From Pseudomonas laurylsulfatiphila (GTDB taxonomy: Bacteria; Pseudomonadota; Gammaproteobacteria; Pseudomonadales; Pseudomonadaceae), in contig NZ_NIRS01000001.1 of assembly GCF_002934665.1 (NCBI RefSeq), forward strand, positions 310,001 through 374,000: a stretch of DNA of 64,000 nucleotides, written 5' to 3'. The notes beneath the pieces are model-generated. The model did no database searches. It was not told the origin of the DNA and saw only the letters and a program-made list of their open reading frames with translations. This document shows, one piece after another, positions 16,870 to 25,097 of the stretch. The first letter of the stretch is position 1, and each line of letters begins with the position of its first letter. Both the position numbers and the translations under genes were made by a program.

Positions 16870-17832
16870 ATGCCAATGGATCACCCAACACCAGAGCCTC
16901 AAGCGGTGTGCAGCCCCATCACCGGCAGCGCGATTTTCATCGTTGCCACATTGGCGCCCGGTGGCGATGCGGCCGCTAAAGTGCGGGCCTGGTGTACAGA
17001 CATCGCGGCCCTCACGCGTTCAGTTGGCAAGCGTGTTCCCTCCGGCAATTTGTCGTGCATCTGTGGCTTTGGCTCCAGTGCCTGGAACATCTTGTTCGGC
17101 AGCCCGCGCCCGGCCTCGCTGCACGGGTTTCGCGAGTTCGGCGCCGAAGGACGTCGAGCGGTGGCAACGCCGGGCGACATCTTGCTGCACATTCGTGCCG
17201 AGCAGATGGACCTGTGCTTCGAACTGGCCACGCAATTGCTCTCGTCCCTTGGGGACGCGGTCTCGGTCGTCGATGAAGTTCAGGGATTTCGCTATTTCGA
17301 TATGCGCAGCATCATCGGCTTTGTCGATGGCACCGAAAACCCGGTCGGGCGCAAGGCTGCCCACTTCACGATGGTCGGCGATGAAGACCCGCTGTTTGCC
17401 GCGGGCAGCTATGTGCTGGTGCAGAAATACCTGCACAACATGACGGCCTGGAACGCGCTCTCGGTCGAAGCCCAGGAACGGGTGATCGGGCGCACGAAAT
17501 TGTCCGATATCGAACTGGATGACTCGATCAAACCCAGCTGCTCCCACAGCGCCTTGACGACGATCACCAAGGACGGGCAGGAAGTGAAAATCCTGCGCGA
17601 CAACATGCCGTTTGGCCGGCCCGGTGCCGGTGAGTTCGGCACGTATTTCATCGGCTATGCGCGTTCGCCTGAGCCTATGGAACAAATGCTCGAGAACATG
17701 TTTGTCGGCAAACCGCCTGGCAATTACGACCGCCTGCTGGATTTCAGCACGGCAGTCACGGGTGGCTTGTTCTTTGTGCCTTCGGCCGATCTGCTGGAAG
17801 AACTGGCCGATCGCGAGCCATTCCACACTTGA
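16870..17832 (+). CDS. DyP-type heme peroxidase
   Basis: The 320-residue dye-decolorising peroxidase (bacterial P/B type) has the distal motif GFVDGTENP near residue 150, whose Asp is the catalytic acid, and the distal Arg in ILRDNMPFG. A His in KPSCSHSAL is the likely heme ligand. There is no signal peptide, so it is cytoplasmic or encapsulated. I see no encapsulin gene nearby. The start is ATG 16870 after GGAG. It is followed closely by ada. Confidence 0.88.
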   Translation: MPMDHPTPEPQAVCSPITGSAIFIVATLAPGGDAAAKVRAWCTDIAALTRSVGKRVPSGNLSCICGFGSSAWNILFGSPRPASLHGFREFGAEGRRAVATPGDILLHIRAEQMDLCFELATQLLSSLGDAVSVVDEVQGFRYFDMRSIIGFVDGTENPVGRKAAHFTMVGDEDPLFAAGSYVLVQKYLHNMTAWNALSVEAQERVIGRTKLSDIELDDSIKPSCSHSALTTITKDGQEVKILRDNMPFGRPGAGEFGTYFIGYARSPEPMEQMLENMFVGKPPGNYDRLLDFSTAVTGGLFFVPSADLLEELADREPFHT

Positions 17833-17915
17833 GGGCGAAGCAGGATTGGAAACAACTGGAATTCGCTGTCGATTTTCCGGTGGAGGCCACCCATGACGCC
17901 CTCTATGCTGCGCCC

Positions 17916-18998
17916 ATGAACCTACAAAAAACGCTGCTCCCGCCCCGCGCCGAGATGGTTCGCGCCATGCTCGAACGAGACACCTCCTACGAGGGCGTGT
18001 TCTTCACGGCGGTCAAGACCACCGGCATCTTCTGCCGCCCCGGCTGCACCGCCCGCAGCCCGAAGCCTGAGAATGTCGAGTTCTTTGCCAACGCCGAGCA
18101 ATGCCTGGCGGCGGGCTACCGCGCCTGCCTGCGCTGCAAACCGCTGGACACTGCCGCCAGTGCGCCGGACTGGGTGCAGACGCTGTTCAAATCGGTAGAC
18201 GCCGACCCGGAGCAGCGCTGGACCGACGCCCAGCTACTGGCCGCAGGCATCGAGCCGCTGAAACTGCGCCGCTGGTTCAAGCAACATTTCGGCATGACCT
18301 TCCACGCGTGGCTGCGCGCCCGGCGCCTGGGCACGGCGTTGGGCGGGATCAAGCAGGGCGACTCCATCGACGATGTCGCCTTCGATTCCGGCTACGAGTC
18401 CCTGAGCGGCTTTCGCGATGCCTTTCAAAAGTCGTTCCACATCACCCCGGGCCGTGCGGCCAACAGCGAGCCGTTGCTGTTCACGCGCCTGACCACGCCG
18501 CTGGGGCCGATGATCGCCATGGCCGAACGGCGCGGGCTGGTGCTGCTGGAGTTTCTCGATCAGGCCTCACTGCCCCCTTCGGTCCAAGCGCTGCAAAACC
18601 GTTTCGGTTACGCCGTGGCCCCGGGGCACAACACGCATTTGCAGCAGATCGAAGCGCAATTGTCGGCGTACTTCGCCGGGACGCTGACTGAGTTCAGCGT
18701 TGCCCTGCACATGCCCGGCAGCGAGTTCTCCCGCCGCGTCTGGGCTGAACTGGCGAAGATCCCCTACGGCCAGACCACCACCTACGGCACCCTTGCCGCG
18801 ACGTTGGGCAAGCCCGGTGCCAGCCGGGCGGTGGGCCTGGCCAACGGGCATAACCGCTTATCGATTGTCGTGCCGTGCCACCGCGTGATCGGCGCCGACG
18901 GCTCGCTGACCGGCTACGCTGGAGGCCAGCCGCGCAAGGCGTTTCTGCTCAGGCTGGAAAACGCTGCGGTGCAGCTCACGGAGCAGTTGACGCTCTGA
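17916..18998 (+). CDS. ada: Ada: bifunctional alkyl-DNA repair methyltransferase and transcriptional activator
   Basis: The 360-residue protein takes methyl groups from phosphotriesters and O6-methylguanine and then activates repair genes. Its N-terminal zinc domain has four Cys (GIFCRPGC near 40 and CLRC near 75). An AraC-type helix-turn-helix spans about 85-180. The C-terminal suicide methyltransferase domain carries the active site IVVPCHRVIG near 320. The first ATG giving the correct N-terminus is at 17916, without a clear ribosome site. It leads an apparent operon with the PEP-mutase-like gene and a DNA glycosylase. Confidence 0.92.
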   Translation: MNLQKTLLPPRAEMVRAMLERDTSYEGVFFTAVKTTGIFCRPGCTARSPKPENVEFFANAEQCLAAGYRACLRCKPLDTAASAPDWVQTLFKSVDADPEQRWTDAQLLAAGIEPLKLRRWFKQHFGMTFHAWLRARRLGTALGGIKQGDSIDDVAFDSGYESLSGFRDAFQKSFHITPGRAANSEPLLFTRLTTPLGPMIAMAERRGLVLLEFLDQASLPPSVQALQNRFGYAVAPGHNTHLQQIEAQLSAYFAGTLTEFSVALHMPGSEFSRRVWAELAKIPYGQTTTYGTLAATLGKPGASRAVGLANGHNRLSIVVPCHRVIGADGSLTGYAGGQPRKAFLLRLENAAVQLTEQLTL

Positions 18999-19032
18999 TC
19001 CCCCACAGGCTTTTCATAAGGAAGGAAACTCG

Positions 19033-19845
19033 ATGGACAGGCTCGACAATCAACTGCACCAACTGCATCACGAAGGCTTGCTGATCCTCACCAACGTCGC
19101 CGATGCCGCCGGGGCGCGACTGGTGGAGCAACTGGGCAACAAGGCGGTCGCCACCAGCAGCGCCGCGGTGGCCTGGGTGCATGGCTACCCGGACGGCAAC
19201 ACCCTGCCCCTTGAGCGCCTGGTCTCGACCGTCGAGTCGATTGCCCGGGTCATTTCGGTGCCGCTGACGGTGGACATCGAGGCCGGTTACTCCGATGACC
19301 TGGAACGGGTGGCACAGGTGATTGACGCGGTGATCGCCGCCGGCGCGGTCGGGATCAATATCGAAGACGGTTCCTCGCCGCCGGAGTTGCTGGTACGCAA
19401 GATTGAAACCGCGCGCCAGGTGGCCGATCGACGTAACGTGAACCTGTTCATCAATGCGCGCACCGATGTCTACCTGCGCGGCCTGGTGCCTGCCGAAGAC
19501 CGCGTCGCCGAAACCCTCAGGCGCGCCGCGCTGTATCAGGCGGCCGGTGCCAATGGCCTGTTTGCGGCGGGCGTTACCGCCGAGTACGAGATCAAGGCGC
19601 TGTGCCACGGCACCTCGCTGCCATTGAATGTGCTGGGGTTCCCGGGCCTGCCGTCGCCCGAAGCGCTTGTAGCGCTCGGCGTACGCCGTCTGAGCGCCGG
19701 TTCCGGCATCGCCGAATTCCTCTACGGCGCCATGGCCGGCATCGCCCAAAGCTTTCTGCAAACCGGCAAGTTCGATAGCCACAACCTGAAGGCTTTCACC
19801 TATGGCGAAATCAACGCCCTGTTGAAACCGTCCGGGAAAGCCTGA
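19033..19845 (+). CDS. Isocitrate lyase / phosphoenolpyruvate mutase family protein
   Basis: The 270-residue TIM-barrel enzyme belongs to the ICL/PEP-mutase superfamily, with metal and substrate motifs SVPLTVDIEAGYSDD near 74 and GINIEDGS near 110. The isocitrate-lyase signature KKCGH is absent, so it is not a glyoxylate-cycle enzyme. The exact reaction is unknown. A strong ribosome site (AAGGAAGGAA) precedes the ATG. Its place between ada and the glycosylase gene, with 34-bp and 4-bp gaps, suggests shared induction by alkylation damage. Confidence 0.82.
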   Translation: MDRLDNQLHQLHHEGLLILTNVADAAGARLVEQLGNKAVATSSAAVAWVHGYPDGNTLPLERLVSTVESIARVISVPLTVDIEAGYSDDLERVAQVIDAVIAAGAVGINIEDGSSPPELLVRKIETARQVADRRNVNLFINARTDVYLRGLVPAEDRVAETLRRAALYQAAGANGLFAAGVTAEYEIKALCHGTSLPLNVLGFPGLPSPEALVALGVRRLSAGSGIAEFLYGAMAGIAQSFLQTGKFDSHNLKAFTYGEINALLKPSGKA

Positions 19846-19849
19846 GTCC

Positions 19850-20467
19850 ATGACCGACGGCTATCAGGCGGCCAGTGAATTCCTGGCCGCCATCGATGAC
19901 GACTGGCGCCGCCACATCGACACCATCGGCCCGTGCCTGCACCAGCCGCATGCGGCGCGTGATCCCTATGAGTCGCTGGTGCGGGCGATTGCCTATCAGC
20001 AACTGCACGCCAAGGCCGGCGATGCGATTGTCGGGCGGCTGCTGGCGCTGTTCGGTTCGGGTGCCTTTCCCCGGCCTGAACAGATCGTCGCCACGGATTT
20101 CGACCGATTGCGCAGTTGCGGGTTTTCCGCGAGCAAGATCGCGACCATCCAGGGTATCGCCCAGGCATCACTGGACGGTGTGGTTCCGGATTACGCCACG
20201 GCGCTGGCCATGGACGATGAAGCATTGATCGAGCGGTTGATCACGTTGCGTGGCGTCGGGCGCTGGACCGTGGAGATGCTGCTGATCTACAGCCTGGAAC
20301 GCCCGGACATCCTGCCGGCCGACGACTTTGGCGTGCGTGAGGGTTATCGCCGGCTCAAGGGACTTCAGGTGCAGCCGACACGCAAGCAGATGATCGAGAT
20401 CGGCTTGGCGTGGAGCCCTTACCGAACGGTGGCGGCCTGGTATTTATGGCGGGTGCCCACCCGCTAG
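19850..20467 (+). CDS. DNA-3-methyladenine glycosylase II (AlkA-like, HhH-GPD)
   Basis: The 205-residue base-excision glycosylase has the helix-hairpin-helix and catalytic region LRGVGRWTVEMLLIYSLERPDILPADDFGV near 130-160, whose last Asp is the expected catalytic residue. It removes alkylated purines from DNA. It lacks the N-terminal extension of E. coli AlkA and matches the short bacterial form. It starts 4 bp after the previous gene, so it is very probably cotranscribed with ada. Confidence 0.87.
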   Translation: MTDGYQAASEFLAAIDDDWRRHIDTIGPCLHQPHAARDPYESLVRAIAYQQLHAKAGDAIVGRLLALFGSGAFPRPEQIVATDFDRLRSCGFSASKIATIQGIAQASLDGVVPDYATALAMDDEALIERLITLRGVGRWTVEMLLIYSLERPDILPADDFGVREGYRRLKGLQVQPTRKQMIEIGLAWSPYRTVAAWYLWRVPTR

Positions 20468-20472
20468 ACCAC

Positions 20473-20558
20473 TGTAGGAGCTGCCGAAGGCTGCGATCTT
20501 TTGATCTTGATCTTTAAAAAGCCAGGTCAAAAGATCGCAGCCTTCGGCAGCTCCTACA
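20473..20558. repeat. REP-like inverted repeat between convergent genes
   Basis: Perfect 32-nt arms, 20473-20504 and 20527-20558, begin TGTAGGAGCTGCCGAAGGC and enclose 22 nt. It belongs to the family with core GCTGCCG(A/C)AGGCTGCGATC. It lies directly between the convergent glycosylase and polyamine-binding genes and is likely to act as a bidirectional terminator. Confidence 0.8.
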
Positions 20559-20573
20559 AGGGTCGGGTTGACC

Positions 20574-21671
20574 TTACAACCCTGACTTCAACCGGCTGAA
20601 CGCCCTGATCAACGCCCGGTTGAACGCCTTGCCATTGTCATTCTTGCTGTACAGCGAAGCCTTGACCGCGGCCGGTGGATACGTCCCCGGATCATTGCGG
20701 ATCGCCGGGTCGATCAAGCCATCCGCCGCGGTGATCGCATTGGCGTAATGGATGGTGTCGGTGATCGGCGCGATCACTTCCGGGGTCATCAGGTAGTCCA
20801 TCAAGGCGAGGCCGGCCTTTGGATGCGGCGCATCCCTGGGAATGACCATGGCATCGAACCAGATCAACGTGCCCTCCTTCGGAATCCGGTACTGGAGCGA
20901 ATACGGTTTGCCCGCCGCCTCGGCCTGGCCCGCCGCGATGCCCACGTTGCCGTTCCACGACATCGCCACGCAGGTGTTGCCGTTGGCCAGGTCGCTGATG
21001 TTCAGGTCGTTGTCGAAGTAGCGAATGTACGGCCGAATCTTCGCCAGTTGCTGCTCGGCGAGTTTCAGGTCGTCGAGGTTCTGGCGATTGATGTCCAGCC
21101 CCATGTACTTCATGACCGCCGCGAACACTTCATTGGGATCGTTGAGCAGGCTGACCCCGCAATCGGCGAATTTCGAGACCACGGCCGGGTCGAACAGCAT
21201 CGCCCAACTGTCGGTCGGCGCGTCGGCCAGGCGCTGTTTCACGGCCTGCTCCTGATAACCCACGCCCGTGGTGCCCCAGGCGTAGATCCCGGCATAGCGG
21301 TTGCCCGGATCGAACACCGCCATGTGCTGGCGGAACTCCTCGCCGACGCCGGCGAAATGCGGCAGTTGCTGCTTGTCGACCGTCTGCACCGCGCCACTCT
21401 CGATGGCGCGCGACAGGTGCTGCCCCGCCGTCAACACCAGGTCGTAGCCACTGCGGCCGGTGAGCAGCTTGGTCTCGACGGTTTCCAGGGAATCGAAATG
21501 ATCGGCCACCACATGGATGCCGGTTTTTTCCTCGAAGTTTTTCAGGGTATCCGGGGCCAGGTACTCGCCCCAGATGTACAGGTTGACCACCGGTCTGGCG
21601 GTGTCGGCGGCCTGCACACACAGGGGTGCAAGCACCAGCAGTATTGCTTGAGTCAGTTTGTGCAGGCCCAT
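20574..21671 (-). CDS. Periplasmic polyamine-binding protein (PotF/SpuD type)
   Basis: The 365-residue ABC substrate-binding protein starts with a signal peptide (LTQAILLVLAPLCVQAADT). PotD/PotF-family features include VVNLYIWGEYLAPDTLKNFEEKTGI near 28 and AMSWNGNVGIA near 240. It should bind putrescine or a related polyamine. The ATG at 21671 follows GGGAG. It is 2 bp from the upstream agmatine deiminase stop, so the two are cotranscribed. No permease or ATPase genes are present, so the protein must work with a transporter encoded elsewhere. Confidence 0.87.
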   Translation of the reverse strand: MGLHKLTQAILLVLAPLCVQAADTARPVVNLYIWGEYLAPDTLKNFEEKTGIHVVADHFDSLETVETKLLTGRSGYDLVLTAGQHLSRAIESGAVQTVDKQQLPHFAGVGEEFRQHMAVFDPGNRYAGIYAWGTTGVGYQEQAVKQRLADAPTDSWAMLFDPAVVSKFADCGVSLLNDPNEVFAAVMKYMGLDINRQNLDDLKLAEQQLAKIRPYIRYFDNDLNISDLANGNTCVAMSWNGNVGIAAGQAEAAGKPYSLQYRIPKEGTLIWFDAMVIPRDAPHPKAGLALMDYLMTPEVIAPITDTIHYANAITAADGLIDPAIRNDPGTYPPAAVKASLYSKNDNGKAFNRALIRAFSRLKSGL

Positions 21672-21673
21672 GG

Positions 21674-22798
21674 TCAAACTCCCTTTTTGTTGCAAGCAGT
21701 GCCGGCGTACTGCGGCATGGTGATGCACGCGACGTTGCCGCCGCCGAGGAGGATTTCCCGGGAGTTTTCGATGCCGACGATGTTGTGTTTCGGAAACAGC
21801 TCGGCCAGGGTCGCCAGCGCCACCTTGTCGTTGCGATCACCAAACAGCGGCACCACGATGGCGCTGTTACCGGCGTAGTAGTTGATGTACGACGCGCAGA
21901 TCTTCGTCCCGGCCTGGCGGGTATGGGTGCTGTCCTGCTGGTCGAGCCCTTCGGCTTCTTCGGCCGTCCATTCCAGCACATCCGGCTGCGGCAGCTTGTG
22001 CACGATCAGCTCGCGGCCGCGACTGTCGCGGGTGCTGCGCAGGATGTCATAGGCTTCCTGATAGATTTCCCACTGTGGGTCGTCGCGGTTGTCGGTCCAT
22101 TGCAGCACCACTTCACCGGGGCGCACGAAGCAGGCGAGGTCGTCGACGTGGCCATCGGTTTCGTCGAACTTGCAGCCCCGCGGCAACCAGATCACCTGCT
22201 CGGCGCCGAGGTAATCGGTCAGGCGGCGGGTGACTTCGTCCTTGCCCAGATGTTGGTTGCGGTTGCGATTGAGCAGGCATTGCTCGGTGGTGAGGATGCT
22301 GCCCTGGCCGTCGCTCTGGATGCCGCCCAATTCGGCAATCAAGGGCGCGCGATAGCGGTCGAAACGTTCGATTTCGAGGATCTTGCCCGCGATCTGGTCG
22401 TCCTTGTCCCACGGGTAGTACAGGCCGCCGTCGAGTCCGCCGTAGGCATTGAACTCGAAGTCGACGCCGCGCACTTCGCCGCTCTGGTCATTGACCACAA
22501 AGCACGGGCCGCTGTCGCGGAACCAGGTGTCGTTGCAGGTCATTTCCACCACACGCACCTGCGGTGGCAACTGGCGGCGCGCGGTGGCGAACTGTGCCGC
22601 CGAGGCGCACACGGTGACCGGTTCGCTCATGGAAATGGCGGTGACGATCTGCACCCAGACTTTCTGCGCAGGCTTGGCACCGTTGCGCCAGACGTCCGTG
22701 CGCTCCGGCCAGCCGAGCCAGCAACCGGACTTGGCTTCGAATTCGCCGGGCAGACGGAAACCGTCCTGTTTGGGAGTGGTGTCGAGCAAACGGGCCAT
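21674..22798 (-). CDS. aguA: Agmatine deiminase
   Basis: The 374-residue enzyme converts agmatine to N-carbamoylputrescine and ammonia. Family motifs are NDTWFRDSGPCFVV near 87, CKFDETDGHVDDLACF near 208 and the catalytic Cys near 355 in LLGGGNVACITMPQ. The ATG at 22798 is preceded by GAAGAGG. It is followed by a polyamine-binding protein and preceded by a LysR regulator on the same strand. The usual partner aguB (N-carbamoylputrescine amidohydrolase) is not in this window. Confidence 0.92.
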   Translation of the reverse strand: MARLLDTTPKQDGFRLPGEFEAKSGCWLGWPERTDVWRNGAKPAQKVWVQIVTAISMSEPVTVCASAAQFATARRQLPPQVRVVEMTCNDTWFRDSGPCFVVNDQSGEVRGVDFEFNAYGGLDGGLYYPWDKDDQIAGKILEIERFDRYRAPLIAELGGIQSDGQGSILTTEQCLLNRNRNQHLGKDEVTRRLTDYLGAEQVIWLPRGCKFDETDGHVDDLACFVRPGEVVLQWTDNRDDPQWEIYQEAYDILRSTRDSRGRELIVHKLPQPDVLEWTAEEAEGLDQQDSTHTRQAGTKICASYINYYAGNSAIVVPLFGDRNDKVALATLAELFPKHNIVGIENSREILLGGGNVACITMPQYAGTACNKKGV

Positions 22799-22898
22799 GG
22801 TCAAACCTCTTCAGCAGGGATTGGAATGACCACAGGCTAAGGGCGTTGGCGACTGGCTCGCCAACGATGATTATTTCGGAATACTTGAATTCAACTCA

Positions 22899-23783
22899 TC
22901 AATCGAGCAACTGATCGTTGAACCATTCCAGCATCTGCGCCACGGCCGGACGCTCCAGCCGCACCCGTTCGCACACCAGTGCGTATTGGCCCAGGGCAGT
23001 CATGCTCGACGTAAACGGCCGTACCAGGCGGCCGCTGAGCAAATCTTCCTGGGCCGTCAGATTGTCGCCCATGGCCACGCCCTGCCCTTGTGCCGCTGCC
23101 TCCAGCGCCAGCCCGGCATGAGCGAAATACAACTGGCGGTCGGGGCGCTGGTCGCCGGCATGGCTGGTGAGCCACGCGGTCCAGGTCTTGCCGTCCTGGT
23201 CGTCGTGCAGCAGGCAGTGACGGACCAGGTCCTTCGGGGTTTTCAGCGTGCCCTGGTTGAACAGGCCGGGGCTGCACACCGGGAAGAACTGCAACGCCGG
23301 CAGCGGCCGGACGAAATATGCGCTGCTGTCCACCGGGCCGGTGCCGTAGGTGATCGCCAGGTCGATGTCTTCCCCCGGCGCCGTGGCGTCGATCGGTTGT
23401 TCGTACAGATGCAGGGTGATGTGCGGATAGCGCGCATAGAAATCCGTGAGACGGCTCATCAGCCACTTTTGCGCCAGCTCGGCGGTCACCGCCAGACGCA
23501 GCACCGCGAGCGATGAAGGATCGCGCAGTTCATCGCAGGCATCGCCAATCAGTTCGAAAGCCTGCTGCAAACTTTGCATCAGGCGCCCGGCGGCCAGGGT
23601 CGGGCGAATCTGCCGGCCTTCGCGCACGAACAGCGGCACACCGAGCTGCTCCTCGAGCTGGCGAATCTGGTGGCTGACCGCGCTGTCGGTGACACACAAC
23701 TCGGCCGCCGCCCGGCCGAAATGGGCATGGCGGGCCGCGCATTCGAAGGTTCGCAGGGCTGCCAGGGAAGGTAATCGTCGCAT
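22899..23783 (-). CDS. LysR-family regulator (GcvA-like)
   Basis: The 294-residue protein has an N-terminal LysR winged helix (LPSLAALRTFECAARHAHFGRAAAELCVTDSAVSHQIRQLE) and an effector-binding domain from about 90. MRRLPSLAALRTFE is the standard N-terminus of GcvA-type regulators, which favours the ATG at 23783 over one at 23813. It probably controls the aguA-polyamine gene pair that follows 100 bp downstream on the same strand. The spacer between them has room for a separate promoter. Confidence 0.83.
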   Translation of the reverse strand: MRRLPSLAALRTFECAARHAHFGRAAAELCVTDSAVSHQIRQLEEQLGVPLFVREGRQIRPTLAAGRLMQSLQQAFELIGDACDELRDPSSLAVLRLAVTAELAQKWLMSRLTDFYARYPHITLHLYEQPIDATAPGEDIDLAITYGTGPVDSSAYFVRPLPALQFFPVCSPGLFNQGTLKTPKDLVRHCLLHDDQDGKTWTAWLTSHAGDQRPDRQLYFAHAGLALEAAAQGQGVAMGDNLTAQEDLLSGRLVRPFTSSMTALGQYALVCERVRLERPAVAQMLEWFNDQLLD

Positions 23784-23854
23784 CAGGTCGTGTCCCGGTT
23801 TCGAGGGGGACATGCTGACTTGGCGTTTGCCGGCCGTCCAGTGGGACTGCGCTA

Positions 23855-23941
23855 TCGCTGGCAAGCCAGCTCCTACAGGTTTAGCGGCATGCATATATTT
23901 TGTGTACGACTCGAACACTGTAGGAGCTGGCTTGCCAGCGA
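23855..23941. repeat. REP-like inverted repeat, GGCTTGCC family
   Basis: Perfect complementary arms lie at 23855-23877 (TCGCTGGCAAGCCAGC core) and 23919-23941 and enclose an AT-rich 41 bp. It sits between divergent genes, so it is less likely to be a terminator here. Confidence 0.75.
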
Positions 23942-24050
23942 TGAGGCCAGCCCATTCACCACAAACCCACCCGCCCATCACCTTCCCTTATGGACCATGA
24001 CATCCACCCGCACCCGGCGCATGTTGAACACTCAACCGGAGGGATCCACC

Positions 24051-24455
24051 ATGCTCGACACACTCAAACAGATCAACTCGACCTCGCCCTTCAACCGTTG
24101 GGCCGGCTTCGAAGTGACCCGCGCACAAAGCGGCGAAGCCGAACTCACCCTGGCGTTTCGCGAAGCCGACATGGCGCAATACGCCGGCTTCCTGCATGCC
24201 GGCCTGATTGGCGCGATGCTCGATACCGCCTGCGGTTTTGCCGCCGGCACCGTGGCGGGCAACGTGCTGGCCTCGCACTTCTCGGTCAATTGCCTTGCGC
24301 CCGCGGTGGGTGAAGTGTTCATCGCCCGGGGTCGCGTGGTGAAGGCCGGCAAGAAGCAGGTATTCGCCCGCGCCGAGTTGTTCGCGCAAACCGGCGATCA
24401 GTTGAAACTGGTGGCGACCGGCGACGCGATTCTGGTGCCTGTCGAGTCACGCTAA
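24051..24455 (+). CDS. PaaI-family acyl-CoA thioesterase
   Basis: The 134-residue single hot-dog domain has the family active-site region QYAGFLHAGLIGAMLDTACGFAA near 43-65, where the GFLHAG segment and following Asp are typical. It probably hydrolyses small aryl- or acyl-CoA esters in the cytoplasm. A clear ribosome site, GGAGGG, precedes the ATG at 24051. It is followed 45 bp later by a GFA-family gene on the same strand. Confidence 0.85.
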   Translation: MLDTLKQINSTSPFNRWAGFEVTRAQSGEAELTLAFREADMAQYAGFLHAGLIGAMLDTACGFAAGTVAGNVLASHFSVNCLAPAVGEVFIARGRVVKAGKKQVFARAELFAQTGDQLKLVATGDAILVPVESR

Positions 24456-24500
24456 GGGTCTAGGCTGTCCCGGGTACGCTCAAGACAGCCGGAGGCTCCC

Positions 24501-24989
24501 ATGCAACTCGAAGGTTCCTGCCATTGCGGCGCGGTGTCGTTCAGCCTGACCTGCGCCCACCCCTACCCGTACCAGCGTTGCTACTGCTCGATCTGCCGCA
24601 AGACCCAGGGTGGTGGCGGCTATGCGATCAACCTCGGCGGCGATGCCGCCAGCCTCAAGGTACGCGGGCGCAAGCACATCGCGATTTACCATGCGCGGCT
24701 CAAGGAAGAAGGCGACAAACGCGCCCACAGCAGCAGCGCCGAGCGGCATTTCTGTGCGGTCTGCGGCTCGGGCCTGTGGCTGTTCAGCCCGCAGTGGCCG
24801 GAATTGATTCATCCGTTCGCCTCGGCCATCGACACGCCGCTGCCGGTGCCGCCGGAGCACACGCACCTGATGCTCGGCTCGAAAGCACCGTGGGTGGAGG
24901 TCCAGGCGCAGCCCGGGGATCAGCAGTTCGAGCTGTACCCTGAAGAATCCATCGCCCAGTGGCATCAGCGTCTCGGCCTCGCTCGCTGA
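24501..24989 (+). CDS. GFA/CENP-V-family zinc protein
   Basis: The 162-residue protein has the GFA fold with its zinc ligands: SCHCGAVSF (residues 6-14), RCYCSICRKTQGG near 26-38 and HFCAVCGSGLWLF near 83-95. The family is named for a glutathione-formaldehyde enzyme, but most members have no proven activity. Its stop codon lies inside the Fur box of the next gene. A ribosome site, GGAGG, precedes the ATG. Confidence 0.85.
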   Translation: MQLEGSCHCGAVSFSLTCAHPYPYQRCYCSICRKTQGGGGYAINLGGDAASLKVRGRKHIAIYHARLKEEGDKRAHSSSAERHFCAVCGSGLWLFSPQWPELIHPFASAIDTPLPVPPEHTHLMLGSKAPWVEVQAQPGDQQFELYPEESIAQWHQRLGLAR

Positions 24990-25001
24990 GAATAATTATC
25001 A
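24987..25001 (+). promoter_or_regulatory. Fur box
   Basis: TGAGAATAATTATCA differs from the 7-1-7 Fur motif TGATAATNATTATCA at one position. It overlaps the stop of the GFA gene and lies about 100 bp before the receptor start, so iron-replete Fur should repress that receptor. Confidence 0.8.
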
Positions 25002-25018
25002 GTTTTTTTCAGGCGGCA

Positions 25019-25062
25019 GTTCCCCTTTGCATGTTTCGTTCGGTTAACCCCTCAGAAGCACT
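25019..25062 (+). promoter_or_regulatory. Promoter block conserved with the STN receptor gene
   Basis: GTTCCC (25019-25024), TTTCG, TCGGTTAA and AAGCACTTC occur in the order and spacing seen upstream of the receptor at 8953. It lies just downstream of the Fur box, so one promoter could be both Fur-controlled and sigma-dependent. Confidence 0.45.
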
Positions 25063-25097
25063 TCAACTACCGATCGATTCGATGCAAAGGGATCCCC

